Counted from the first letter of the stretch, positions 34,440 through 47,061 are shown. The stretch is 64,000 bases of DNA from Nageia nagi (GCA_050084985.1 JBITNC010000001.1:80600001-80664000); one strand, 5' to 3'. Numbers and translations are program-made. Notes: generated by a model not told the origin, from the letters alone.

Positions 34440-37400
34440 AACTTTTTCACCTAATTAAGTTGCATTTGGGAACCAACCAACCCTAATAACATAACCTTTG
34501 TAGTGATTTTATATTACTTGGGAAATATCTCATATACCATGATCGACTCTAATTACATTATTCCTAGGCTAAATCATTATACATGCATTATTGAACTTCT
34601 TAGTCTTGTAGGCTATCTTGAGGAAGCTTTGAACTTCATTACCAAAATAATTATAAAACCTTAATTAGGTGTATGGATATGATTTGCTTGTTGCTTGTGA
34701 ATCATAAAAGAATGTAGGAAGATGAGAATTTATAGAAAAAATCATTTTTTGTTGGACATTCATGAAAAATAAAGCAATTAAAAACCCACTTAGATGTTTC
34801 CTAGGTCATCTCCTAGCAATATGTTGGTATGTATATTTATGGATGTTACAACTATTTAGGCTAATAACATGCTTATGCAACTAATGTACCAACTCATAGG
34901 AATAAAATCTATGAGGTTTGCATCACACAAACCTAATAGAATTTGTTCCTATGAGTTTACTATTTAGATTGCAAATAATCTCCACCTTATATGTTGTATA
35001 TCTTGTTGTACCTCTCTTTGATTGAAGTGCGTGATAAACTAGCATCAACACCTATACATGAAAAATACTCAACCTCATTTCCATAATTCCAAAAACCTCA
35101 TGAAAAAATATTATCAAAATACCATAAGTATTTTATATATTCCAATGAATAATGATTAGCTTGTAAGGGTAAAAAAGAGGAAAGAACTACTTCCAAAGAA
35201 ACATAAAGAATATTTTGAAGAGGATGAAGTTGTGAATGAATACATAAGGCATAAGAATTATTTCTTAATATGCATGATGAAGACATGATTCCATGGAAAA
35301 TAATGTTCATAGGTATGCATGAAATAGACATATTGAAAGGGTCCTTTTTACTATTTGATAAAATACCTTATTGAAATACATTCTCATGGACTACAATGAT
35401 ATTAGAATTATCATAAAATGGATTTCAAAAAAAAGCCCTAGATATTTTCAAGTAAATGCAATTATCATGTGTAAAGCTAGAGTCTATAACCTTTGTAAGC
35501 ATTCTTCTACAATGTTGCACCATGGGATCTCTAAAATGGGGTATGGATATCCATAAAAAAAAGTTGAAAAATAGTTTTTCATTAAGCATTATGGTTATGA
35601 ATACTTTGATAAACATATATGTAAAATTTGATAGAACATACAAGCCCTAGGAATTATTTGATAAAATGTATTATTTAAACACAATTTCATGGAATACAAT
35701 GATTGGAAAATATGCATGATGCAAATCTACTTTCATGAACTATAATGATTGGATGATATGCATGATGTAGATCCAATTTCATGGATTATAATGATTGGAG
35801 GATATACAATTCATGGCTATAACAAGGATATCCTTAAAATATTTTAGCTGATAAAGCTATACTTGGGAACTGACCCTAATAGCATGATTGAATCTTACTA
35901 TATTATTCTTAGGATGAATCATTATACATGCATTGTTGAATTTCTTGGTCGTGCAATCTATCTTGAGTAAGCTTTGAACTCCATTTCTAAAATACCTATA
36001 AAATGGGAGTTCTAAAAGAAGGTATGGACATCTTTCAAAAAGTATTTGAAAATGGTTTTTCATTGAATTTTGTAATTTTAAATACACTAATAAACATAGA
36101 TGTAAAATATGGAAGAATACACAAGGCTCGAGAACTATTTGTTAAGATACATGACGTATACATAATTTCATGGAGTGCAACGATTGGAGGATATAAAATT
36201 CATGGCTATAGAAAATATGCCCTTAAACTTGTTCATATGATGAATCTACACTTAGGAACAAAACCTAACAATATAACCTTTGTATTACTTAGGAACCAAC
36301 CATAATAGCACATGTAACCAACTCTTATTGTAATATTCTTGAGATGAATAATTATACATGCATTATTGAACTTCTTGCTCATGTAGGCTATCTTAAGGAA
36401 GCTTTGAAATTCATTAAAGAGTAGTTGAATATGATTTTTCATTTTAAAATATTATGGTTGTAAATTTCATGATAGACATGCATGAAAAATATGGAAGAGT
36501 GCACAAAATGATAAGAATTATTTGACAAGATGCATGATGTAGACACAGTTTAATGGAATACAATGATTGGAGGATATGCAATGTATGGATACAATAAGGA
36601 TTCCATAAAACTCTTTCATTTGATAAAGCTATACTTGGGAACCAACCGTAACAATATAACCTTTCTATTATTTAGGAACCAACCCCAATAACATGATCAA
36701 CACTTATTGCATTATTTTTGGGATGAACAATTGTATATACACTATTAAACTTCTTGTACATGCAAGCTATATTAGGGAAGCTTTTAACTTCATTACCAAA
36801 ATGCCCATAAAATGGAAGTTCGAGAAGAATGTATGAACATCCATTAAAGAGTAGTTGAAAATATTTTTCATCAAATTTTATGGTTGTAAAATAAACATGG
36901 ATGCAAAATATGGAAGAATACAAAAGGTATGGTAATTGTTTAATAATATACATGATAGACATAATTTTATAGATTATTGTAATAATTAGAGGATATGAAA
37001 TTCATGTCTACAACAATGATTATCTTAAACACTTTTATTTGGTGAAACTACACATAGGAACCAACCCTAACATCATAACCTTTATATTACTTTGGAACCA
37101 CCCTTAATAGCATGACAAACTCTTATTGTAGTATTCCTAAGATGAATCATTGTACACATGTATTATTGAACTTCTTTACTTTGTAGGCTGTCTTGAGGGA
37201 GCCTTAAACTTCATTAATAAAATACCTATAAAATGGAAGTTCTAGAATAAGGTATGGATATCTATTAAAGAATAGTTGAGAAAACATTTTTTCATTGAAT
37301 GTTGTGGTTATAAAATAGACATGAATGTAGAATGTAGAAGAATATATAAGGCCAGAGAATTATTTAGCAAGATGCATGATGTAGATATGGTTTCATGGAT

Positions 37401-37482
37401 TGCAACATTTGAGAGATATGAAATTCATGGATACAAAAAATATTCCTTTAAACTCTTTCATCTAAAAAAGCTATGGTCATGA
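34440..37482 (+). pseudogene. PPR-gene relic amplified as ~400-bp tandem units
   Basis: PPR proteins bind organelle RNA through repeated 35-residue helical pairs. This + strand region carries degenerate PPR sequence over and over. The clearest stretch (36,003-36,305) has EGMDIFQKVFENGFSLN, LNTLINIDVKYGRIHKAREL, ISWSATIGGYKIHGY and PNNITFVLL. Another block (35,440-35,720) reads KWGMDIHKKKLKN and NTISWNTMIGKY. Tails resembling the E-type motif (HYTCIIELL.HAGYLEEALN) recur near 34,580, 35,910, 36,350, 36,740 and 37,160. The GGY-IHGY landmark recurs near 35,795, 36,200, 36,575, 36,995 and 37,420, and 'ggaacc/ggaact' landmarks near 35,866, 36,255, 36,640 and 37,050, so the array period is ~385-430 bases. 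All units are broken. It begins just after the solo LTR. Confidence 0.75.
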
Positions 37483-39794
37483 ATTAAGAAAAAACCTAAG
37501 TATTTTCCAAATCATCACCTTGCAATTGCTCTTGTCCAACTTAAGGTTTTGAATAGCTTCGAAGTGCTTGGAAATGACTTGAGGGTTCAAAATCACTAGC
37601 GTATGGATTCCAAATACCTTCAAGATAAAATGGTTTCATGGGATTCATGATGCTTTGAAATGGGTTCTCCCCTTTATTTTTATTTTCTTGGTAAAGTTAT
37701 TAAATCCTATAGTATTGTGTTTTGGGATGATTATTCATGACCATAAAAAGTTTCCCTTTTAAGTATATTACAATGCTTATAAACTACCATAAATTTTGTA
37801 ACCATCGTAAATAAGTTTACCATTGTAATTTTTTAAGGGTGATTATAAACAATATTTTTTTGTTATATGATGGTAGTTAATAACCATTGTAAAAAGCCAC
37901 CATATTTTTTCCACCTTAATGCCCTTTTTATTGTAGTAATCATCCCAATATAAGTAGGAGTAACAAGTTATAAGAGAGATTCTCATACCTCTCTCAAAGT
38001 AAGATTCCAATATCCTAGACTAATATATCTCATAGATAAATAATAATAACTAATTATTTTTTGAAATATGATACACTTTTGTAATACTTCCTTCCAAATT
38101 ATATGAGATTATAATCAATAAAATAATTCTTCTCAAGGTGAACTAAAAAACACAAAGTTTAAATTTTAAAGTATGATATAGGATGAACCATAAGTTAGGA
38201 AACATATCAACCCAAGGAGAAAGAAGAAACTTTCATTTCTCACTTCCACTCAAATACAAAAGACTAGATAACTTCTATGTCTCAAAGAAACAACAATAAT
38301 CCAATTTTACTAATAGTCTTTTATTGTGGATAAATTAAAAATAACATTCATCAATAAACTAAAAGGTCATATTCATTTATTAGTCAATGAATTTTGTATT
38401 GAATATTATACAAAGAAACTAAGGTCAATTTAATACCAGATTCACATCAAAGCACATATATAGCATTCAAACTAATATCATACAAGGTGGAGAAGGAATC
38501 TTGTATTCCTCATTCCTACTTAAACTTGTAGAAGTGCCAACAACACTACACTCATCATAAAAACATAAAAATAATAAGGTATAGACTTTCATTTTATCTA
38601 TGAACTTTTAAAGAATGATTATTTTTCTCAATATTAATAACAAGGAAATTTACCATTCATACCACATCCACTTTCCTAATTTATGAACTCCCTCTATGAA
38701 TATGTATTTTCTCCTATTAAGTATAATAAAAGAACATCTTCTCAATAATATTTTTTATTCCTTCACTCCCATAAAATAATAATAATAAATAATTAATCCA
38801 TATCAAATAATTAATCTTTTCATTAATAAATATTCAATACCAATCAATCCAATTATATAACAAATAATATAAATTTCAACATTATTATTTAATTATTAAA
38901 TAATTCAATAATGTGTAGATCATTAAATAGATTTAAAAAAAAAATTGGTAAACCCTTATTTCAATTTTGGAGAAGGGCATAAAACTCCTTTTACATGTTC
39001 TACAATGTAAGGGTGGGCAGATTTGAACCTAAGCCTTCCATCAAATGTTCCTATTATTTCTGCAACTCCTCTAACATAGATGGACTAAATAGAAATATTA
39101 TATGATTATTTAAATAAATTATTAAAACTATTTATCATAATATTTCTATAAAAAGGGTAAATTATATTATCAATAATACAATGGGTTTTATAGGTTCCCC
39201 AAAACCTATCACAAAAATGATTTCAAATATTACAAGTAATCTATGAAACTAACTACCTAGCTATACTTGATGGTAGCTAAAACAAAGAGATAACAAAGCC
39301 ATAATATAACAAAAATAATATACATCCATAACTAATACATATTATCAAAACCTTACAAAAATAAAGGAACTAGAGCATGGAAAAATTTAAGGGGTGAATT
39401 GACAAATTCAAGGCTATAATTCTAGATTTTCACTTTTTGATTTGGCTAGTATAGCACATGGTGGGTCCCCCCTTAGAGTCAAAATTTTATAAAAAAAATT
39501 ATATTCTTGAGTCATGTAGTCTACCTTTCAATATGATTTTAAATATATTAGCCCTTTTTGCTAAACTTAATTTAGCTCATTCACCTTGAAATTATAAAAC
39601 TAATAAATAATCTCTCCTAAATAGCCACTTATAGGTTAGCATATATATACATATCTATCTCCCCTATCCAAAATATATATGATTCCTTACAATTGTATCA
39701 TGATATCAAAACCATATTTCTACAATTGGATCAAAATTTGTATTTGGTATAAACCAAAATTTGGGTTGGAACCTGCATCCAAAAAGTTGCAACT
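37483..39794. other. AT-rich DNA, no gene seen
   Basis: Low-complexity sequence. About 39,151-39,212 is a diverged partner of the block at 23,421-23,483. Around 38,940-39,080 is a less AT-rich patch with no coding potential that I can support. Confidence 0.5.
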
Positions 39795-40054
39795 AGGTCA
39801 GAAGCATTTCCTCTGCAATCAGGTTGGAAGCACTTCCTCTATGGCTGGGTCGAAAGCATTTCCTCTATAGCCAAGTCGAAAGCATTTCCTTTATAATTGG
39901 GTTGAAAGCATTTCCTCTGCAGTTGGATAGAAAGCATTTCCTTTATAGTTGGGTTGAAACCATTTCCTCTGCAGCTAGGTTGAAAGCATTTCCTCTATAA
40001 TTGGGTCAAAAGTATTTCCCCTACAGCCATATTAGAAGCATTCCCTCTCTAGCT
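39795..40054. repeat. 26-bp minisatellite upstream of the hAT-like relic
   Basis: Ten consecutive 26-base units in perfect phase, consensus near 'gggttgaaagcatttcctct' plus six variable bases ('gcagtt', 'ataatt'). Flanked on both sides by a related 'gaacctgcatc'/'gaacctacatc' string. It ends 80 bases before the transposase-like ATG. Confidence 0.9.
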
Positions 40055-40133
40055 AGTTCAGAACCTACATCTATTTGTAACCTAACTCCATTTTGTAATC
40101 ATTTCCTTGTAACTTTCATCCAAATAGGAAGAA

Positions 40134-42818
40134 ATGTCTACACCTAATTCAGATGAAATCCTGCCCACTCCTAACATTGATTCAAAGTTTAGTGGTAATG
40201 GAGGTGTCACAGGAGGCACTTCCATAAAACCTAAAAGCATTTTATCATATTTTAAATAGGTAAAAAAGGTACATCAACCAACTCATGTCGTAGAAGGTAC
40301 ATTCACATTAAATTTGTTTTTTAAGTTTATTGTAAATTGTACTATTTAATTAAGATAGTTTAAAATGCATTAAAAGTGGGAATATTTTGCTATAGAAAAT
40401 ACATCGGATATGAATCCCCTTGAAGAAGAGATATTTAATGATAAAATGTTGGATGAATTTCCTAATATTACTTCTAATGAACAAGAACCTACTAACAAAA
40501 GTGGTGATAATCAGAAAGGATCTCAAGGACATACAAGTAGCAAAAAGTCATCCAATAGAAAGAGAAAAAGAAAATGGACTATAGGTAGAACATTTCAAGA
40601 TAAATAGGAAGGAATATATCCTTTAATATAACTTTTAATGCTTGAAAATAGTTTAGACGAATCTATGAAATGTAGATGCGTATGTTTGTTGTTGGGAAAC
40701 AAAAAAAGAACACTAAATGCAACAAAAAAAAGCTACAATTCAAAAATATTATGGGAAAAAATATGAGTATGAATAAGTAGATGGTAAACAAATAAGGGTT
40801 ATTAAGCAGAAAGATAAAATAGAATGCCTGCATCTAAAATATCAAGAGATGTATGAAAATGAGATGAATAGAAGGAAGAAGATTTTTGAAAAAGGTAGAA
40901 CAATAAATCAACATATGGATAAAGTGAATCAAGAAAATCTAATTGCTAAGACTACAATTTTTATACAGAATTTTTCCATTTTGTTTTTATACAGAATTTC
41001 AAATTACCACAATATCATTGGTCTGAGAGTAGTGCATGGGATATTGTAAAGAGTATTGTGGTTGTTGAGATGCAAGATTTGCAAGAAAAGGTAAGAGATA
41101 CAAAATTTATTTCATTATCCCATGATGAAGTTACTAATGTTGATCATACATCTTGGGTTTGCTTACATGTTCACACCTTTCAAGAATCTAAACATATGAG
41201 ACAACCTCACTTTGTAAAAATCCAAAAAATATCTCAAAGTTGTAATGCTGAAAATTTATGCAATCATGTTGTTAATTGTCTAAAGGACATAATAGGGATG
41301 GAAAATTATGACATAGCTATGAAGTTGATATGTGTTGAGGCTGATAGCACATATGTAATGCAAACAAATAAAAATAAACTTTATGTTAAGCTTCAAAAAA
41401 CATATGCTCCATACATGATAGCAATTCATTGCATGGTATATAGAATGAATCTTTCATACAAAATAGTTAATAATATTGAAATTGTTGCTAAGATGGAGGA
41501 ATTGGTTCATGATATTCATTCTTATTTTATACATAGTTAGAAGAGGATTTACAATTTCTTGAGGTTATAACGAATGGTAAAAAATGCTTAACGATGTTGA
41601 TACTAGATGGATTTCTTTGTATCTACCTACACTAAGAGTATGGGAAGAATATATCTCATTAAGTGGGTATATGTGGGAAAATCAAATAGAAGTTGATAAA
41701 GTAAAAGATATATTGTATAGGTTAACAGATATCAAAACATTACTCACTTTATGTGGAATTATACCAATGTTGAAGGAAATGCACAATGTGATGAACATAG
41801 CTCAAATAAGACACATTTATATTGTTGATTTTGTAAGGGTAATAAAACATATTTGTCTTATTCTAAACAACTTGTATCTTGGTAGGGATAACTTTATGGG
41901 TGATAGATTTGAGGCATGGCAATTTGTCTGATTTGAAACATCCAAAAAGTTTCTTAAAATTTGATATCATGGGTATCCTTTGTATATTTGTTCATGATAA
42001 ATTGATCCCAATACATTATTATTATAGGAGAGATGGTATTTATGTTGAAGGTTTAGAAGAAATGTATGTAACATCATAATTATTTGATAGTCTCATTTAT
42101 TATGTAAGAAGAAAATTATGAAAAGTATTAGAAATGTTGTCAAGTGAAATAAGAGATCGATTTAGCAAGGATGATATGGTTGAGTTAATGAGTATTATGC
42201 ACCCACATTTTTGGTCAACAGATAGTAGCTACATGAGTTCAATATATAAGAAATATGTTAGTAATCTTATGAAACACTTTTTTCCATAAGTTGAAATCAA
42301 TGGTCTTAAAATTCTTGGTATTTTGGACAAAAAATAGTTAACAGATCAATCAAACCAATTTGGTGTTACTATGTATGAATAATACAAGCAGTTGAGTGAA
42401 CCAAATGAAAATGGCTCAATAGTACGATTATGGGGTAGAATATATCCGAGTATAGTACCATAGACATAAATAAGTAAAAAAAATTTACCTATACAAATTA
42501 TGTCAGACTATGATTTTGAGATCTGTTGAAAATGGATAGGTTTTCAATGCTTTGGCTTATATTAAATCAAATGTTCATAATAGATTGGATAAGAATTTAG
42601 AAACATGTTTAAGAATTTATACATCTAAATTTGCATTAGATAATTTTTCATATGATAGAGTTGTCTCTACATGGGATTCAATTGCAAATAGGAGAGAAGC
42701 ATCAAAGACTGGATGTGCTAAAGATGCTAAAAATAGAAAAGTGGAAGTAATTCATAAAGATGAGTTTTACCAGCAAATTATTGAAAGAGGATTATTTCAT
42801 ATGCAAGAGGGAGATTGA
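40134..42818 (+). pseudogene. hAT-like (DUF4371-type) transposase relic
   Basis: hAT transposases cut and paste DNA elements using an RNase H-like domain. ATG at 40,134 opens MSTPNSDEILPTPNID, leading to KPKSILSYFK; a basic stretch follows at 40,500-40,607 (KKSSNRKRKRKW). The best block, 41,058-41,540, has KFISLSHDEVTNVDHTSW, AMKLICVEADSTYVMQ, YAPYMIAIHCMVYRMNLSY and KMEELVHDIHSYF, the pattern of the ZMYM/'zinc finger 862'-like hAT-derived family, including the C/GAD.. and HC..HR..L blocks (here CVEAD and HCMVYRMNL). 41,584-41,931 continues with DVDTRWISLY and IPMLKEMHNVMN; 42,552-42,818 resembles the C-terminal part (NVHNRLDKNLETCLRIY). Stops and frameshifts occur between and within blocks. 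The N-terminal zinc finger is too decayed to confirm. Confidence 0.7.
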
Positions 42819-43129
42819 GATGAAGATGAAGAAAGTGCAAATGCATAATTTTCTTTTAGTTTTATCAATCAAATCCATTGTTGGTATAATATATTTTAAT
42901 TTCATACTAGTTGAAATGTTTAATGATATTATTTAATATTTTTGAATCTCAGATTTTGTATGTGTAATGTGTAATTTGAACTATTATTTGATTATATAAA
43001 TGGCTTTTTTTTTTACTTTAGTTCCTAAATTGTATATGATATGATTATCATGTAGTAAACCATATATGATATTTTTATTTTTTATAAGTGAGTATTTGTA
43101 AAGTTTATGTGATATGATTAGCATTTAGT

Positions 43130-43390
43130 TACAGTTGGAATGATTGTATGTTGATGTAGTTGGGATGGATGCATGTAGTTGTATCTTGATGATCAGTTTT
43201 GCAGCCAAGTCAGATGCATGTTGTTGTAGTTGGGTGTTGCATCTAACCCAACTACAACAACATGCATTCGGATCAACTACATGTAATTGCAATCGGGTCA
43301 AGTGCAAGTAATTGTAGCTAGATCGAATGCATTGATATGCATCTAATCAAGTTGTAATATCTTGCATCTAGACCAGGTGCAGCTCTTTTT
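43130..43390. repeat. Degenerate minisatellite with a perfect hairpin
   Basis: Repeated 'gatgcatgtagttg...' and 'gcatctaatcaagttgtaat' words at ~25-26-base spacing, in both orientations. It contains a perfect 22-base inverted repeat, arms 43,214-43,235 and 43,246-43,267, separated by a 10-base loop; it starts ATGCATG and the inner arm ends are GGGT/ACCC. The words resemble the 26-bp units at 39.8 kb and 46.6 kb. It lies ~310 bases after the transposase-like relic. Confidence 0.75.
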
Positions 43391-43594
43391 TTGGAAGATA
43401 ACATACATCATTAAACATCATACAATGAATCAATAAAATTGAAAATTTAAACTCAAATTTATTATCTACTAAAGAAAACTAATCCCAAAGAAAACTAGTG
43501 CAATTTTTCAATCAAATAAATAGGTTTTTAATAGTCTAATTAGATTGGACAACCATAATTTTAAAAGGATGATAACATCAAAACCATTTATTAA

Positions 43595-46310
43595 TTACCA
43601 TAATCCGTGATTTAAACACATGTCACATAATCTCAAATGATAGTTTATATAAAATTCTTTCATATAAAATGGCAAGCCTCCCACATTGCCAAAATGATAA
43701 TATTTAACTAAAACTAAAAAGATCTCCCACTTTAAGCCAGTGGTTGTTGAGCTAAGGCTAATGATAACAACTAAATCCATTTTTGAAAGAAGATTATGCT
43801 CTTCCTTCATTGGATCAACAGTACTGAATTGCATAAATGAAGTACTCTTAGCTTTCTTCTTCAAAACAATCTTGTAGTCCATGTTATATTCCTGAATGAT
43901 CAATTTTAAAAGTTGATTTTTCTTTTGAAGTTGAGAAATTTTTCATTTACTCTATCGAATCAAGCAAGTAGGCCATTGCATTTTTTAAATGATGCTGCAT
44001 CACTTTTATTATGTTCTTCAAGTTTTCATATCTTGTCTGCATTCAAATTAAAAATGTTGGTATAACTTCAAAAAATTATGAAAAATACCATAAAAATATA
44101 ATTTTAATTCTAATTGTTAAAACTTATATCAGTTCTTTGCTTTTCTATGTTTGATGTATTCAACAATTTCTGATCATATGTCCATTTATAAAAATAAACT
44201 TGGACTTCAGCATTGATGTTTTTTAGTTTGTCCAAAGCCATGTTAAAATGTCATAAAATGTTATCTTTTAAAACTTAAAACTCCCTTCCTTTGCATATTT
44301 TATCAAAGAATCAATAAAAATTAGGTTGTGTGCAATGACCTCATACAACTTGTCCTGACAATTATGATTGTGATATCGGGCATTTATCTCTTGGATCAAT
44401 ATTTTTTCCCATTTATCCCAAACACTTAATTTTATCAAATCCATAATGAGAAACTTATTAACATTTTTCAAGGTAGCCTCTCCCACATCAATTGAATTTT
44501 TGAAATCTAAAGCTTCATCTCTTAATTCTTTAGCTATCATTTCCCAAGATGTCAAGGGGGTTTCTTATCTTTCAAATGTTGTAGTAGGCACAGGCTCTTT
44601 GGACACAAGTTAATCTCATCCAATTGCATCTTACGCCTCAATTGTTGGTGTGCTAGTAACAGCAGGTGTGTCAAGATATTCTACAAATATATTATCCAAC
44701 TTTGAATTGTCCAAACAATCAATCTCTATATTGGGAAAACTATCATCTGATACCTCAAGGCCAAAACATATATGGGGAAAAGTAACATGGATTTTAACTT
44801 TAAAACTCTCTTGATGACTTGTTCCTTATGCTTTCCCTATTGGAGGGATACTTACTTTCATTTTTTATTATGGTGGTAATAAAGATTTACCCCACCACAG
44901 TGGTATTTTCTAATGAGTTACTATAAAAAAAAGAATTGCAATTTATTTAAATTTACCAAACATGTTTAAAAAATGAGAAAAAAAAAAACTAAATTAATAA
45001 AAATTTGATACCAAGTGCTTAAGATGATAGTGTACTTGGACTAGACTAAATATTTGGTCCATGAATGACTACCAATAGGGGTATATCATGAACCATTATT
45101 TCAGCAATCAAATCTATATTAAGGAATTTTAAATTTTGGCTACTGTTAGGGAAGAAGGAAAGATTCCTCATCAACATCCTCTTCATTTGTATCAAAATCA
45201 ATGACATGCATCTATATACCAATCCTACGATGCTTTGGAGATTTAGTTCGAGAACTAGGAGTTTGAGATGTTGTGTTAGATTCTCCTTTAACTTCTTATG
45301 GTTGTTTTCCTCTCACATCAACCTCCCTTATATCTTTCATAGCATAAACTTTTTTTTGAAATAAAATGCATTTAATTAATACTATAAAACTAGATAAAAT
45401 ATTAAAATTTATAATTTTTGTATTAAAATTGGATACAATGAACCTCCAACTGGAGAGGAGATAGACCTATCTTCATAATCATTTGATGGTGTGATGTACA
45501 TGTTGGTGTTTGCTTCAAATCAAATAATGCCTCATAGTATAGGGAAATAATGAAACTAGTTTTATGTACCTTGCCCAAATCTATTGCTTTTACTCTACTC
45601 AACTAATTATTTATCTTAGATAAAATATAGAATGACCAATCAAATCGAGTCCCATTAAAGGAACATATAAGACAAGATACAACCCAAAAAGGAATATCAA
45701 CTATTTTTCCCTAAAGAATTAATCTGCAAATAAAAAACTTCATGCAAGCCCTAAGAAATTCATTCTTGATAAAAGACATCAGAAGACCCATTTTCATCTT
45801 ATGGGAAATGAATATAGATTAAACAATAAAATTATGAATATTTAGAATGAATTAGTTGAATGAAAATTAAACTATAAAAATAAACTAGTATTTCAAAAAA
45901 AAAATCATACCTTGCAAGAAATATATATTCACATTATAATGATCCTTAAATTAGTATTTATCTCGATTGTTGATGAGTATACTAGAATGCACGAGCTCTC
46001 CTCCTTGAAATGGTAATCCAGTTAAGCGAACTATGTCTTCAGTGTTGAAGGAGAAAGTAAAATTCTTCTTCTTTTATATCATAATCGCCAAATTGATTTT
46101 AATATCATAATTCTTAACAATATTATCCAATGGCACATTCTTTGTAAGAATTTTTGGCATATAGATCAACCCATATAAAGATGAGTTGTGCACCCATTCC
46201 TTACCTAAATCATCCATTTGTTCCAATAGAAGAATCAAATCATTAGTTGGGTAAGATTTGAAGTCAATACTCTTTTCTCCTACCTCTAGATCTATTGTAG
46301 CTACTCACCA
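43595..46310 (-). pseudogene. Unrecognised multi-exon gene relic
   Basis: Minus-strand coding-like blocks run from ~46,300 to 43,595. First, 46,290-45,910: DLILLLEQMDDLGKEWVH, SSLYGLIYMPKILTKNVPLD, VRLTGLPFQGGELVHSSIL, ending at a good donor (caag|gtatg). Second, ~45,790-45,430: MKMGLLMSFIKNEFLRACMK and AIDLGKVHKTSFISLYYEAL. Third, ~44,830-44,270: VKIHVTFPHICFGLEVSDDS, TSWEMIAKELRDEALDFKN, LIKLSVWDKWEKILIQEIN. Fourth, 43,903-43,595: MDYKIVLKKKAKSTSFMQF. AT-rich gaps look like introns. Stops such as LIL*GK are compatible with CAG to TAG. I do not recognise the family. It is convergent with the hAT-like relic, with the hairpin between them, so it could be an accessory gene of that transposon or an unrelated neighbour. 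Confidence 0.45.
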
Positions 46311-46424
46311 TTGCCTAATTATTTGATCCTATATTCCCTATTAAGTTCTTAACCCTATTTCTATGGTTTCTTTCTTCTCTACAAAATGCTCTCTATTAAA
46401 ATAAGTTGAATTAAACAATAACTA

Positions 46425-46461
46425 GTATATATATATATATATAGAGAGAGAGAGGGGGGGG
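46425..46461. repeat. Compound microsatellite TA-GA-G
   Basis: A run of TA, then GA repeats, then eight or nine G residues in direct succession. Confidence 0.9.
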
Positions 46462-46549
46462 CATTATTTACACTATATATTTGAACATGTATCATCAACA
46501 TATTAGCACATTAGAGGTAACATTTAATACCTAGTGCAGTCAATTTAGA

Positions 46550-46694
46550 TGCATTCTGAATGTAATTGATTTGAATGCATTCAGAATGTAGTTGGTGCAA
46601 ATGCATTTGGAATGTAGCCAATCTAAATGCATTCAAAATGCACCTTGTACGAATGCATTTAGAATGCAATCAATCCGGATGCATTCAAAATGAA
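46550..46694. repeat. 26-bp minisatellite, left of element C
   Basis: Five 26-base units in phase (46,550, 46,576, 46,602, 46,628, 46,654) plus a partial one, each opening 'tgcatt' and containing 'gaatg.a'. The array is cut at 46,694 by element C and resumes at 63,810 on the other side. Confidence 0.9.
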
Positions 46695-47061
46695 TGAAAT
46701 GAAATTAAAATTCAAAATATATTTTACTATGAAAGAAGCTTTTAAATAGGGAAGATTACAATGAATACCATGGTAATGTACACATGTTATTAAGGACATG
46801 GTATTACAAGATAACCGTAAATATTAAATGACCTTCATGAATACCATGGTAATGTACACATGTTATTAAGGACATGGTATTACAAGATAACCGTAAATAT
46901 TAAATGACCTTGATGAATACCATGGTTTGACAACATGGTATTGAGGACATGGTTTTACAAGACAACTATAAATATTAAATGATATTAAATAAATGCATCT
47001 AAGCATTATTTTATCCTAGATACATAATTATGGACTTTATTATTATTATTATTCCTCATCA
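46695..47061 (-). repeat. Element C left LTR with 76-bp triplication
   Basis: 367 bases against 216 in the other LTR. The excess is two extra copies of a 76-base unit: units start at 46,762, 46,838 and 46,914. The first two are identical but for one base; the third is more diverged and matches the single unit of the right LTR region. Confidence 0.9.

Noticed and set aside
39795-40054. CRISPR-like array
   Set aside because: Units are contiguous 26-mers without unique spacers and the genome is a plant nuclear one; it is a minisatellite. The same applies to 6461-6838.
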